Part shown: in pieces, positions 13,279 to 18,263 of the stretch
Position numbering within the stretch: position 1 is the first letter of the stretch
Layout of the letters: every line of letters starts with the position of its first letter
DNA from: a virus
Strand: one strand, 5' to 3'
Length of the DNA: 21,656 bases
Virus record (IMG/VR): IMGVR_UViG_3300035698_009691
Coordinates: 1 to 21,656 of that record
Position numbers and translations under genes: made by a program
The notes under the pieces: generated by a model
The model's database searches: none
Told to the model about the DNA's origin: nothing
The model's input: the letters and a program-made list of their open reading frames with translations, nothing else

Positions 13279-13767
13279 ATGAAAACACACCACCTAATCA
13301 CCACATCCCCCCTCGCCTTCGCCACCGAGTCGCCTGATGGTGTGCATCCGATCGCCCGCGCGGTTGGAAATCCTGCCGCGTTTTCCGCGCCTGATGGCTA
13401 TGCTTATATACCGGATGTTGCCCCTCCAACTTATGATTCGGAAGCTCAAACCATAGAACGAAATCTCACCCTCAAAGGTTATGGATGGGTAGTCCGCGAG
13501 CTGACTGCCGAAGACCTCGCCGCACGACAACCCACTTTAGAGCAACAACTCACCACCGCCCGCTCAAGCATGTCAGAGCTGATTTACACTCTGCCTGTGG
13601 CTGCCCGCGCTAAATTCGCCACCGCCCGGGCCGGGGTCGAGAAGCTGCTGGACCTGGGCGACATCGCAGCGGCCCACTACGCGCTAGGGGAGATCGCTGC
13701 CGATACCGAAGCCGAACAAAATGTGAAGCTAATTTTGCTCACCGCCCTTAACGGATTTCTGCCATGA
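13279..13767 (+). CDS. Fibre-associated protein, possible tail-fibre assembly chaperone
   Basis: The 162-residue protein has a proline-rich first half containing A-T-E-S-P-D-G-V-H-P and G-Y-A-Y-I-P-D. Residues 72-90 (G-Y-G-W-V-V-R-E-L-T-A-E-D-L-A-A-R-Q-P) lead to a long helical second half. The order of short beta strands, then 'W-x-x-R-x-L-T-x-E-D', then helices is typical of tail-fibre assembly proteins, which help fibres trimerise and often follow fibre genes. It starts three bases after the tip protein. Its stop overlaps the next start (ATGA at 13764-13767). The chaperone role is inferred from position and layout; a small structural protein is the alternative. Confidence 0.55.
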   Translation: MKTHHLITTSPLAFATESPDGVHPIARAVGNPAAFSAPDGYAYIPDVAPPTYDSEAQTIERNLTLKGYGWVVRELTAEDLAARQPTLEQQLTTARSSMSELIYTLPVAARAKFATARAGVEKLLDLGDIAAAHYALGEIAADTEAEQNVKLILLTALNGFLP

Positions 13768-14336
13768 AATACCTAGCCGCCATCCTCTGTCTTTCTCTCG
13801 CAGCGTGCGCTCCAAAGGCGGTCATCGTTGATCCTATCGCCCCTGCGGTTGCAACGGCGCGGGCGGATGTTGCGGCGGCTGGGACAGCATCAAAGCGGGT
13901 TCATGCAGGCGTCTCCGATGTAGCAAAGCAGGTCAAGGATGTAGGCAAAGGCATCAATGATGCGCTCGCCCATGCCGCCGCCCAGCGCACCGCAGGCCCC
14001 GATTCAAAGGAGTGGCAAGAGCAATGGGAAATTCTAACGGCAGTCCGCACTCGTAACCTGTTCGCGGAAGCCTCAGCCGATGGAACGATGAAGTATTCGA
14101 TTGCTGCGCAGGCTCTCCAGAAAACCGCTGACAAGGGCATGGTAAGCCTAGAAACAACTGCAAAGGCGCAGGATATAGGAGTTGAGAAAATCAAGATCCA
14201 CATGGCCAAGCAAGCCGACAATGCCGCCCTTGGAAAAGGCGTGAAAACCTTGATCTGGGCGGGTGTTATTTTCGGCTTCGTCCTGCTTGTCATTTTCGTC
14301 GTCGCAAAGTTAGCAAAAAAAACAGTCATCCCATGA
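13764..14336 (+). CDS. Lipoprotein with C-terminal membrane helix: unimolecular spanin candidate
   Basis: The 190-residue product has a lipoprotein signal (MKYLAAILCLSLAAC) with lipobox L-A-A-C, and Cys15 as the lipidated residue. A long Ala/Lys-rich helical region at about 28-150 is predicted to lie in the periplasm. A strong hydrophobic helix at about 163-181 (TLIWAGVIFGFVLLVIFVV) is followed by a basic tail, K-L-A-K-K. An outer-membrane lipid anchor plus a C-terminal inner-membrane anchor in one chain is the diagnostic layout of u-spanins (phage T1 gp11), which fuse the two membranes at the last step of lysis. Immediate neighbours are membrane peptides and an endolysin. It overlaps its neighbours by four bases on both sides, so expression is coupled. 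A simple lipoprotein of the virion is the main alternative. Confidence 0.65.
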   Translation: MKYLAAILCLSLAACAPKAVIVDPIAPAVATARADVAAAGTASKRVHAGVSDVAKQVKDVGKGINDALAHAAAQRTAGPDSKEWQEQWEILTAVRTRNLFAEASADGTMKYSIAAQALQKTADKGMVSLETTAKAQDIGVEKIKIHMAKQADNAALGKGVKTLIWAGVIFGFVLLVIFVVAKLAKKTVIP

Positions 14337-14461
14337 AAACAGAACCCAGAATCAAATACGGATACCGCCCGCCCGAGGAGTCTCCGAGCTCCGGGCTGTT
14401 CGGCTCGCTGGTCGTCGCCGCCATCATGCTCGCCATCGTCATCTACGTCACCCGGAGATGA
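14333..14461 (+). CDS. 42-aa single-span membrane peptide in lysis cassette
   Basis: Starts at an ATGA overlap with the spanin candidate. A polar, proline-rich N-terminus (MKTEPRIKYGYRPPEESPSS) is followed by one hydrophobic helix (residues 22-40) and an R-R end. The layout fits a small N-in or N-out membrane peptide, and candidates are an antiholin or a pinholin-like protein. Position and coupling support that it is real. Its stop overlaps an ATG whose frame ends after eight codons. Confidence 0.55.
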   Translation: MKTEPRIKYGYRPPEESPSSGLFGSLVVAAIMLAIVIYVTRR

Positions 14462-14480
14462 AATCCTACGCGAAATCCCT

Positions 14481-14636
14481 ATGACTCCAGTAACCAAAGT
14501 CACTTTCCGCGCCTCTGCCGCCCTCGTCATTGCGGCGGTCGCCGCCATATTGACAGGCCATTTCGTTATCGCTGCCATCCTCGGCACCACTGCCGCGATC
14601 AACCTCCTAGCAGGGGTGATGCTCAAAAAATACTGA
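14481..14636 (+). CDS. 51-aa two-helix membrane peptide, holin-like
   Basis: The product MTPVTKVTFRAS begins with a short basic tail. Two hydrophobic helices follow at about residues 12-25 and 27-47 with almost no loop (T-G-H-F), ending in L-K-K-Y. It ends one base before the endolysin start codon, so the two are probably translated together. The size and hairpin topology fit a class II/III holin or antiholin, but no holin family signature is visible. A small accessory membrane protein is also possible. Confidence 0.5.
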   Translation: MTPVTKVTFRASAALVIAAVAAILTGHFVIAAILGTTAAINLLAGVMLKKY

Positions 14637-14637
14637 T

Positions 14638-15255
14638 ATGAAAACTCCGCAACTGCCCGAAAAGGACATCCGCGCAATCGTTGCAGCCAACGGCGTTCCT
14701 GCCAACGAGGTTTCGGTCGTGGCCATCCGGGGTTACTATCTCGATTCGATGGGTAAGCCAGGTAATAATGATCGCCAGATTTATGATGACGCGATGTTCA
14801 TCGTGACGCCATCGGACATACTCCGCTTCCGAGCGAACACCGATCCCAACGGCTACCGGAAAGGCCACGGCACCGGATCAAAGAAAGGCATGGCGATGCT
14901 GAAAACCGGCATCCACCTCTACGGCACAGGTAAGCACAAGGGGAGACTGGCCTTTCGCCAGTGCGAGTCGTTCACGGTTATCCGCGATGGCAACCCTCCA
15001 TACGAGGACACTGGGATGCACGCGATCAATCTGCATAGCGGAGGCTACAATTCCACGTCTTCCCTCGGCTGTCAGACCATACCCAAATCAACATGGCCTG
15101 ACTTCCAGCCGCGTCTCTATGCTCTTCTTGAGAGGTATGACAACCCGCTCAGAAAAAACGACTGGGGAGCAATCGTGCCGAGCTTCAACTACATCCTGAT
15201 AGATGAGATCGAAAGGCGCAAAGGCAACCTGGTAACCTCCCACCGCTACCTGTAA
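14638..15255 (+). CDS. Endolysin candidate with an L,D-transpeptidase-like Cys/His site
   Basis: The 205-residue soluble protein has no signal peptide. The key region is residues 126-150: G-M-H-A-I-N-L-H-S-G-G-Y, then S-S-L-G-C-Q-T-I-P. His128 or His133 and Cys145 in an S-x-G-C context resemble the YkuD-type L,D-transpeptidase active site (H...[ST]-H-G-C), although the residue before Gly is Leu instead of His. Phage proteins with this H...S-x-G-C-Q-T-I-P pattern occur in lysis cassettes, so I infer that it cuts peptidoglycan peptide bonds. Further support is its place between a u-spanin candidate and holin candidates. With no signal sequence it would need a holin for release. No lysozyme, amidase or NlpC motif is present. 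Confidence 0.65.
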   Translation: MKTPQLPEKDIRAIVAANGVPANEVSVVAIRGYYLDSMGKPGNNDRQIYDDAMFIVTPSDILRFRANTDPNGYRKGHGTGSKKGMAMLKTGIHLYGTGKHKGRLAFRQCESFTVIRDGNPPYEDTGMHAINLHSGGYNSTSSLGCQTIPKSTWPDFQPRLYALLERYDNPLRKNDWGAIVPSFNYILIDEIERRKGNLVTSHRYL

Positions 15256-15256
15256 T

Positions 15257-15538
15257 ATGGATTGGATTACACACGAAGTCCGCGTGCTCCTTACCAGTGG
15301 AGTGTTCGGCAGCATCGTCAGAGTAATACTCAAACCGGATCGCGAATGGCAGCGCTGGATTGTTCAAGTTTTCGTTGGTGTGGCAGCGGCGGTTTTCCTC
15401 GGGCAGGTTGTGGGGCATCTGATCATTGCTGTAATTGGTCCAGAAGGAGCGATTGCCGCCTATTCTGCATCTGGGTTTTTGATTGGAACGGCTGCTGAAA
15501 AAGCAATCGAGAAGCTTCAAAAGAAATTTTTGGAATGA
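15257..15538 (+). CDS. Holin candidate (93 aa)
   Basis: Starts two bases after the endolysin gene. An amphipathic N-terminus (residues 1-30) is followed by two hydrophobic segments at about 35-60 (IVQVFVGVAAAVFLGQVVGHLIIAVI, given here as a run of small hydrophobic residues) and 64-80. A charged C-terminal helix (E-K-A-I-E-K-L-Q-K-K-F-L-E) ends the protein. Small size, two or three helices, a charged tail and adjacency to the endolysin are typical of holins, which open the inner membrane at a set time. Sequence alone cannot tell it from an antiholin. It overlaps the next gene by four bases (ATGA). Confidence 0.6.
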   Translation: MDWITHEVRVLLTSGVFGSIVRVILKPDREWQRWIVQVFVGVAAAVFLGQVVGHLIIAVIGPEGAIAAYSASGFLIGTAAEKAIEKLQKKFLE

Positions 15539-15804
15539 ACACGCTGCAACAGCTTTCGATCTACGTTTGCTTACTTACTACCATAGGCATCATCCTACGT
15601 CTGCGGCAATCACGGAGCGCCTACGATACGATCGGCTGGATCTACCGCATAGCCCTCGCATCCATGGCGCTCGCCTACCTGCAAAAAACATGGGGGATGA
15701 TGGATGGGAACATTGCATGCCCGGTGGATGCATGGCGGGAGATGAGCTTGTTGGCCGTTATTGCGGCGAAGCTGGTCGTTGGCTGGCGGGAAGGGCGGAA
15801 GTGA
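15535..15804 (+). CDS. Small three-helix membrane protein of the lysis cassette
   Basis: 89 residues with hydrophobic stretches at about 7-22 (SIYVCLLTTIGIIL), 33-50 (GWIYRIALASMALAYL) and 70-84 (MSLLAVIAAKLVV). The loops are Arg-rich, and the protein ends in G-W-R-E-G-R-K. Its start overlaps the stop of the holin candidate. Three helices and 89 residues fit a class I holin, so this gene rather than the previous one could be the true holin, with the other acting as partner or inhibitor. No family signature is visible. It is the last gene of the C-rich cassette; repeat DNA follows directly. Confidence 0.5.
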   Translation: MNTLQQLSIYVCLLTTIGIILRLRQSRSAYDTIGWIYRIALASMALAYLQKTWGMMDGNIACPVDAWREMSLLAVIAAKLVVGWREGRK

Positions 15805-15813
15805 CTGGGAAGA

Positions 15814-15864
15814 GGTCGAAGGTCGAAGGTCGAAGGTCGAAGGTCGGAAGGTCGAAGGTCGGAA
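15814..15864 (+). repeat. GGTCGAA heptamer tandem array
   Basis: Seven units, five GGTCGAA and two GGTCGGAA, followed by GACTC. The same units with the same GACTC end appear at 5713-5738. Confidence 0.85.
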
Positions 15865-15987
15865 GACTCTTTGCTTGTGACTTTTAGACTTTTAACTTTT
15901 AGACTTGCGACGATGCGACGGAGCGAAGCGACTGGGGTTGTGTAAAGGGGTTCCTCCTACGCCAAGGCTACGGCGCATTGGGTGACA
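15865..15987 (+). repeat. Intergenic repeat mosaic before tail genes
   Basis: Contains CTTGTGACTTTTAGACTTTT, CGACGGAGCGAAGCGACT and GGTTGTGTAAAGGGG segments related to those at 5760-5820 and 885-900. A CTACGCCAAGGCTACGGCG element and a final GGTGACA follow. No gene is seen here. Confidence 0.6.
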
Positions 15988-16001
15988 CCCTTACGTAAGG
16001 G
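15988..16001. promoter_or_regulatory. TACGTA palindrome, copy 5, with overlapping TGACA motif
   Basis: GTGACA (15982-15987) leads straight into CCCTTACGTAAGGG, and the ATG at 16005 follows three bases later. This is the same arrangement as at 10738-10758. Confidence 0.7.
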
Positions 16002-16004
16002 TAT

Positions 16005-16247
16005 ATGTTTGAGCTTCGGGTGAATGTGCGGGAAAACTTTGGGAGGCTTCTGGGGAAGGTGGGGCAGTCTTTGCGAAAGGCGGAGAAGGAGACGGAGCTG
16101 GAGAGCGAGAAGGCGGCGGGGCTGGCGGAACCTCAGAGCGAGGAGGAGGAGGCGCTGCATCAGGCGATGGGCTGGAGCGATGATGAGGCGGAGGATGCGG
16201 GTGATGTGGCGAGGAAGAAGATCTCTGAGGCGCTGGAGGGGCTTTAA
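16005..16247 (+). CDS. Small acidic protein in the gpZ position
   Basis: The 80-residue, helical, very charged protein (MFELRVNVRENFGRLLGKVG) has an acidic centre rich in Glu (S-E-E-E-E-A-L-H) and ends K-K-I-S-E-A-L-E-G-L. It opens the tail block, and its place before a gpU-like gene corresponds to lambda Z, a tail-completion protein. At 80 residues it is much shorter than gpZ (192 aa), and I see no clear similarity. It could be a reduced form or an unrelated small virion protein. The start is fixed by the palindrome/TGACA arrangement. Confidence 0.55.
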   Translation: MFELRVNVRENFGRLLGKVGQSLRKAEKETELESEKAAGLAEPQSEEEEALHQAMGWSDDEAEDAGDVARKKISEALEGL

Positions 16248-16249
16248 GT

Positions 16250-16312
16250 TTCAACTTTCAACTTCCAACTTCCAACTTTCAACTTTCAACTTCCAACTTT
16301 CAACTTCCAACT
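16250..16312 (+). repeat. T(T/C)CAACT heptamer tandem array
   Basis: Nine exact 7-bp units, each either TTCAACT or TCCAACT (order T,T,C,C,T,T,C,T,C at the second base), filling the space between two tail genes. The next ATG lies 11 bases after the array. Confidence 0.9.
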
Positions 16313-16323
16313 TTTAGAAATTT

Positions 16324-16725
16324 ATGGCGCATCTTAAAGATTTATTGATGGTGGTATGGGCGGCGGATTTGCAGGGGCGGGTGGCGGCGGGGCATTCGGT
16401 TTTCCCATCGCGGCGGCCGGATGGTGTGAAGCCGCCGTTCTCGGTGGTGGTGGTTTCTCGTATGGAGCAGGCGGTGCCGGGGTGCGACGCCTGGATCGCG
16501 GAGGTGAGGGTGGTGTGTGTGTGGGATAAGGCGGAGGGCGGGAGCGCGGAGCAGGAGCGGCGGCTGGGGGAGATCTCTGCGGCGGTGGAGGCGACGGTGC
16601 CAGGGGTGGATGAGGATCTCGGGGTGCGGCTGTGTGGATTTTCTGTTGATGAGGTGCGCCAGGCAAAGGCGGAGAAGGTTTACTCTGATGTGCTGTTTAT
16701 CACGGCGGGGTGTGAGAGGGCTTGA
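16324..16725 (+). CDS. Tail terminator / minor tail protein, gpU-like
   Basis: The 133-residue protein has a pattern common to tail-terminator proteins. An N-terminal helix is followed by V-F-P-S-R-R-P-D-G-V-K-P-P-F-S-V-V-V-V-S at about 27-45. A central strand V-R-V-V-C-V-W follows. The helix E-Q-E-R-R-L-G-E-I-S-A-A-V-E-A-T-V comes next, and the last strand is Y-S-D-V-L-F-I. Lambda gpU (131 aa) caps the finished tail tube and joins it to the head; size and gene order (U then V) agree. No TGACA motif precedes it, only the heptamer array. The family call rests on layout and synteny. Confidence 0.65.
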   Translation: MAHLKDLLMVVWAADLQGRVAAGHSVFPSRRPDGVKPPFSVVVVSRMEQAVPGCDAWIAEVRVVCVWDKAEGGSAEQERRLGEISAAVEATVPGVDEDLGVRLCGFSVDEVRQAKAEKVYSDVLFITAGCERA

Positions 16726-16759
16726 GATTTTGGATTTTGGATTTTGGATTTTGGATTTG
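16726..16759 (+). repeat. GATTTTG heptamer tandem array
   Basis: Four exact GATTTTG units and one shortened unit, starting one base after the stop codon of the gpU-like gene. Confidence 0.9.
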
Positions 16760-16766
16760 TGGGGCG

Positions 16767-16774
16767 TTGACACG
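16767..16774 (+). promoter_or_regulatory. TGACA start-associated motif (8)
   Basis: TTGACACG, 18 bases (from the T of TGACA) before the start at 16786. Confidence 0.5.
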
Positions 16775-16785
16775 CGGTGGGGTGC

Positions 16786-17175
16786 ATGTCCTTCACACAA
16801 TTCGGAGATGCCAAATATAAATTCGGTTACGCAAACGGGGAGGTTACTACCTCGGATGCGGCGGCCGCGATCGAAACAGCGACCGGCCTAGCGCCGATGG
16901 AGTTGCAAATTTCCAGCGAGCCGGAATTCATCGCGGAAGCGGAGGGACCGGACGGCACTGTGGAAGGTCTTGCGGTGGCGCAGGATAAATACACGTTCAC
17001 TGTGGATGGGTATATCACCAACCGCTCCAAGTTCGAGGAGGATGGTCTTGATTTCACGTTCGATGGGAAGTTCTTCATCATCACCGGCCGTCAGGATACG
17101 AAGGGTTCCAAGGTTTTCCAGAAGGGCCAGCTTACCGGCGTGTGCTATCAAGGTATTACGGCTGAGATCGTTTAA
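16786..17175 (+). CDS. Major tail tube protein
   Basis: The 129-residue beta-rich protein has an N-terminal arm (M-S-F-T-Q-F-G-D-A-K-Y-K-F-G). It then alternates strands such as M-E-L-Q-I-S-S-E-P-E-F, Y-T-F-T-V-D-G-Y-I and L-D-F-T-F-D-G-K-F-F-I-I-T-G. The last part (K-G-Q-L-T-G-V-C-Y-Q-G-I-T-A-E) closes the sheet. Its position between the gpU-like and chaperone genes is that of lambda gpV, whose hexamer rings stack into the non-contractile tail tube. It is shorter than gpV (246 aa) and lacks an extra Ig-like domain. A strong terminator follows directly, as expected for an abundant structural protein. An in-frame start at 16777 would add three residues; 16786 fits the TGACA spacing. Confidence 0.75.
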   Translation: MSFTQFGDAKYKFGYANGEVTTSDAAAAIETATGLAPMELQISSEPEFIAEAEGPDGTVEGLAVAQDKYTFTVDGYITNRSKFEEDGLDFTFDGKFFIITGRQDTKGSKVFQKGQLTGVCYQGITAEIV

Positions 17176-17201
17176 TTTTTTTGCATAGAGTAATTGGTTA
17201 A

Positions 17202-17240
17202 AGTGCCGTGCGGAGTGAGATCCCGCACGGCGCTTTTTTT
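17202..17240 (+). terminator. Rho-independent terminator after tail tube gene
   Basis: Twelve-pair stem AGTGCCGTGCGG/CCGCACGGCGCT with one G-U pair and a 9-base loop, ending in seven Ts. Confidence 0.88.
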
Positions 17241-17252
17241 GTGGGAATTTTG

Positions 17253-17345
17253 ACCACGGATGGCACGGATTTTCACGGAATAAGACTTGGGTTGGTTTGG
17301 GAAGAAATCAAAATCTCATCCGTGAAAATCCGTGTCATCCGTGGT
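17253..17345. repeat. 26-bp inverted repeat with 41-base loop
   Basis: Arms 17253-17278 and 17320-17345 (ACCACGGATGGCACGG... and its complement) pair at 25 of 26 positions. The loop carries AATAAGACTTGGGTTGG, also seen at 2694. Single arms occur at 2671 and 11101. It looks like a REP/MITE-type element spread in intergenic spaces. Confidence 0.85.
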
Positions 17346-17364
17346 TCATTTATTTTTGCGACTG

Positions 17365-17372
17365 GTGACATG
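17365..17372 (+). promoter_or_regulatory. TGACA start-associated motif (9)
   Basis: GTGACATG, 18 bases (from the T of TGACA) before the GTG start at 17384. Confidence 0.5.
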
Positions 17373-17383
17373 GTGGGGATGGG

Positions 17384-17995
17384 GTGAAGAATAGGGATCG
17401 ATTTGAGGAGGCTTTTGGGCATGTGGAGCATGAGGTGATGGGGCGGCGGCTGGAGAAGTTCTCGCTGCGCCACCGGTTCTGGCTGGAGGCGCTTAAAAGT
17501 CCGATGGTGATGGGTGGGGAATCCCGGATGATGGATATTGAGATGGCGAGCCGGGTGTGTGCGATGCGCTTTGAGGATCTGGAGCGGAAGCTGGCGAAGG
17601 TGATAGGACGGGGGCCGACATGGTGCGGGAAGCTGGGCTATCTGTGGAAGATTTTCCGGCGCGGGGCGGATGTGGAGTATCTAAAATTTCAGGAATATCT
17701 CTTGGATCACGGTTGCCCTCCGGCGACGTGGGAGGGCGAGGTGGTGCAGGAGGGCGATGCTCCGCAAGACAGCGGTGCGCTGCCCGGGGTGTTCGGGCTG
17801 GTGACGGGGCTGATCCGTGGCGCGAACTGGGAGCCGGATGTGGTGTGGGCGCTCTCTCCTGGGGAGGCTGAGTGGTATCTGGCCGGGGTGTTCATGCACC
17901 GTGGGGTGGATGTGGGGATTAAGACGGCGGAGGATGAGGCGATGGAGGAGTTTCTGGCTGCGCGGGAGGAGAAGAAGGAGGCAGATGGAGAGTGA
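17384..17995 (+). CDS. Tail assembly chaperone, gpG-like
   Basis: The 203-residue helical protein lies between the tube and tape-measure genes, where phages encode the chaperone that coats the tape measure during tail assembly (lambda gpG). It contains F-S-L-R-H-R-F-W-L-E-A-L-K-S-P (residues 26-40), a form I associate with such proteins. A helical centre with E-D-L-E-R-K-L-A-K-V-I follows. The C-terminal half ends in an acidic/basic tail E-E-K-K-E-A-D-G-E. The GTG start is supported by the TGACA motif. Its end overlaps a second ORF (17985-18161) by 11 bases, as G overlaps T in many phages. A shift of +1 (or -2) near the overlap would join the two, but no obvious slippery heptamer is visible. 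Separate translation from the ATG is also possible. Confidence 0.7.
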   Translation: MKNRDRFEEAFGHVEHEVMGRRLEKFSLRHRFWLEALKSPMVMGGESRMMDIEMASRVCAMRFEDLERKLAKVIGRGPTWCGKLGYLWKIFRRGADVEYLKFQEYLLDHGCPPATWEGEVVQEGDAPQDSGALPGVFGLVTGLIRGANWEPDVVWALSPGEAEWYLAGVFMHRGVDVGIKTAEDEAMEEFLAAREEKKEADGE

Positions 17996-18161
17996 TGAAT
18001 TGAAGGTTTTAGTGGCAAAGTCGCGGCAGACTCGGGCGCGGGCTTGGGAGATGGCGGGGCGGAAGGCTCCGGAGGCGGTGAACTCGCTGGAGAGGGAGAG
18101 CAAGGGCGGGCTGACGCGGGTGGAGGCGAATCGGCTGGTTAGGTTGCTGAGACTCTGTTGA
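17985..18161 (+). CDS. Second tail chaperone ORF (gpT position)
   Basis: The 58-residue basic helical protein (MESDELKVLVAKSRQTRARA) contains E-M-A-G-R-K-A-P-E-A-V and ends L-V-R-L-L-R-L-C. It overlaps the gpG-like gene by 11 bases and precedes the tape measure, the position of lambda T, which is normally made by programmed frameshifting. A GGAGG lies four bases before its ATG (AAGGAGGCAG), so it may be translated on its own. It is too short for a family match by eye, and the role is inferred from position. Confidence 0.5.
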   Translation: MESDELKVLVAKSRQTRARAWEMAGRKAPEAVNSLERESKGGLTRVEANRLVRLLRLC

Positions 18162-18166
18162 AAGGG

Positions 18167-18180
18167 CCCTTACGTAAGGG
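18167..18180. promoter_or_regulatory. TACGTA palindrome, copy 6
   Basis: CCCTTACGTAAGGG, five bases after the preceding stop codon, in the space before the tape-measure gene. It is preceded by GGG, which extends the G/C-rich flank. Confidence 0.7.
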
Positions 18181-18200
18181 TGGCTTGGTTGTTGGGAAGA

Positions 18201-18234
18201 CTTGGGTTCTGCTAGGGGTTGGAAACACCCTTCT
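18201..18234 (+). repeat. 34-bp duplicated intergenic element, copy 2
   Basis: Identical over 34 bases to 7867-7900, about 10 kb away. In both cases a structural gene follows, with a GTGACATG motif in between. Confidence 0.8.
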
Positions 18235-18244
18235 CCTTATTCTG

Positions 18245-18252
18245 GTGACATG
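18245..18252 (+). promoter_or_regulatory. TGACA start-associated motif (10)
   Basis: GTGACATG, 18 bases (from the T of TGACA) before the tape-measure start at 18264. Confidence 0.5.
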
Positions 18253-18263
18253 AGGCGGAGGGG

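Noticed and set aside
14458-14484. Eight-codon ORF after the 42-aa membrane peptide
   Set aside because: Too short to support as a gene; it may only carry ribosomes across to the ATG at 14481.
16250-16312. Heptamer array as a CRISPR array
   Set aside because: Units are 7 bp in direct tandem without spacers.
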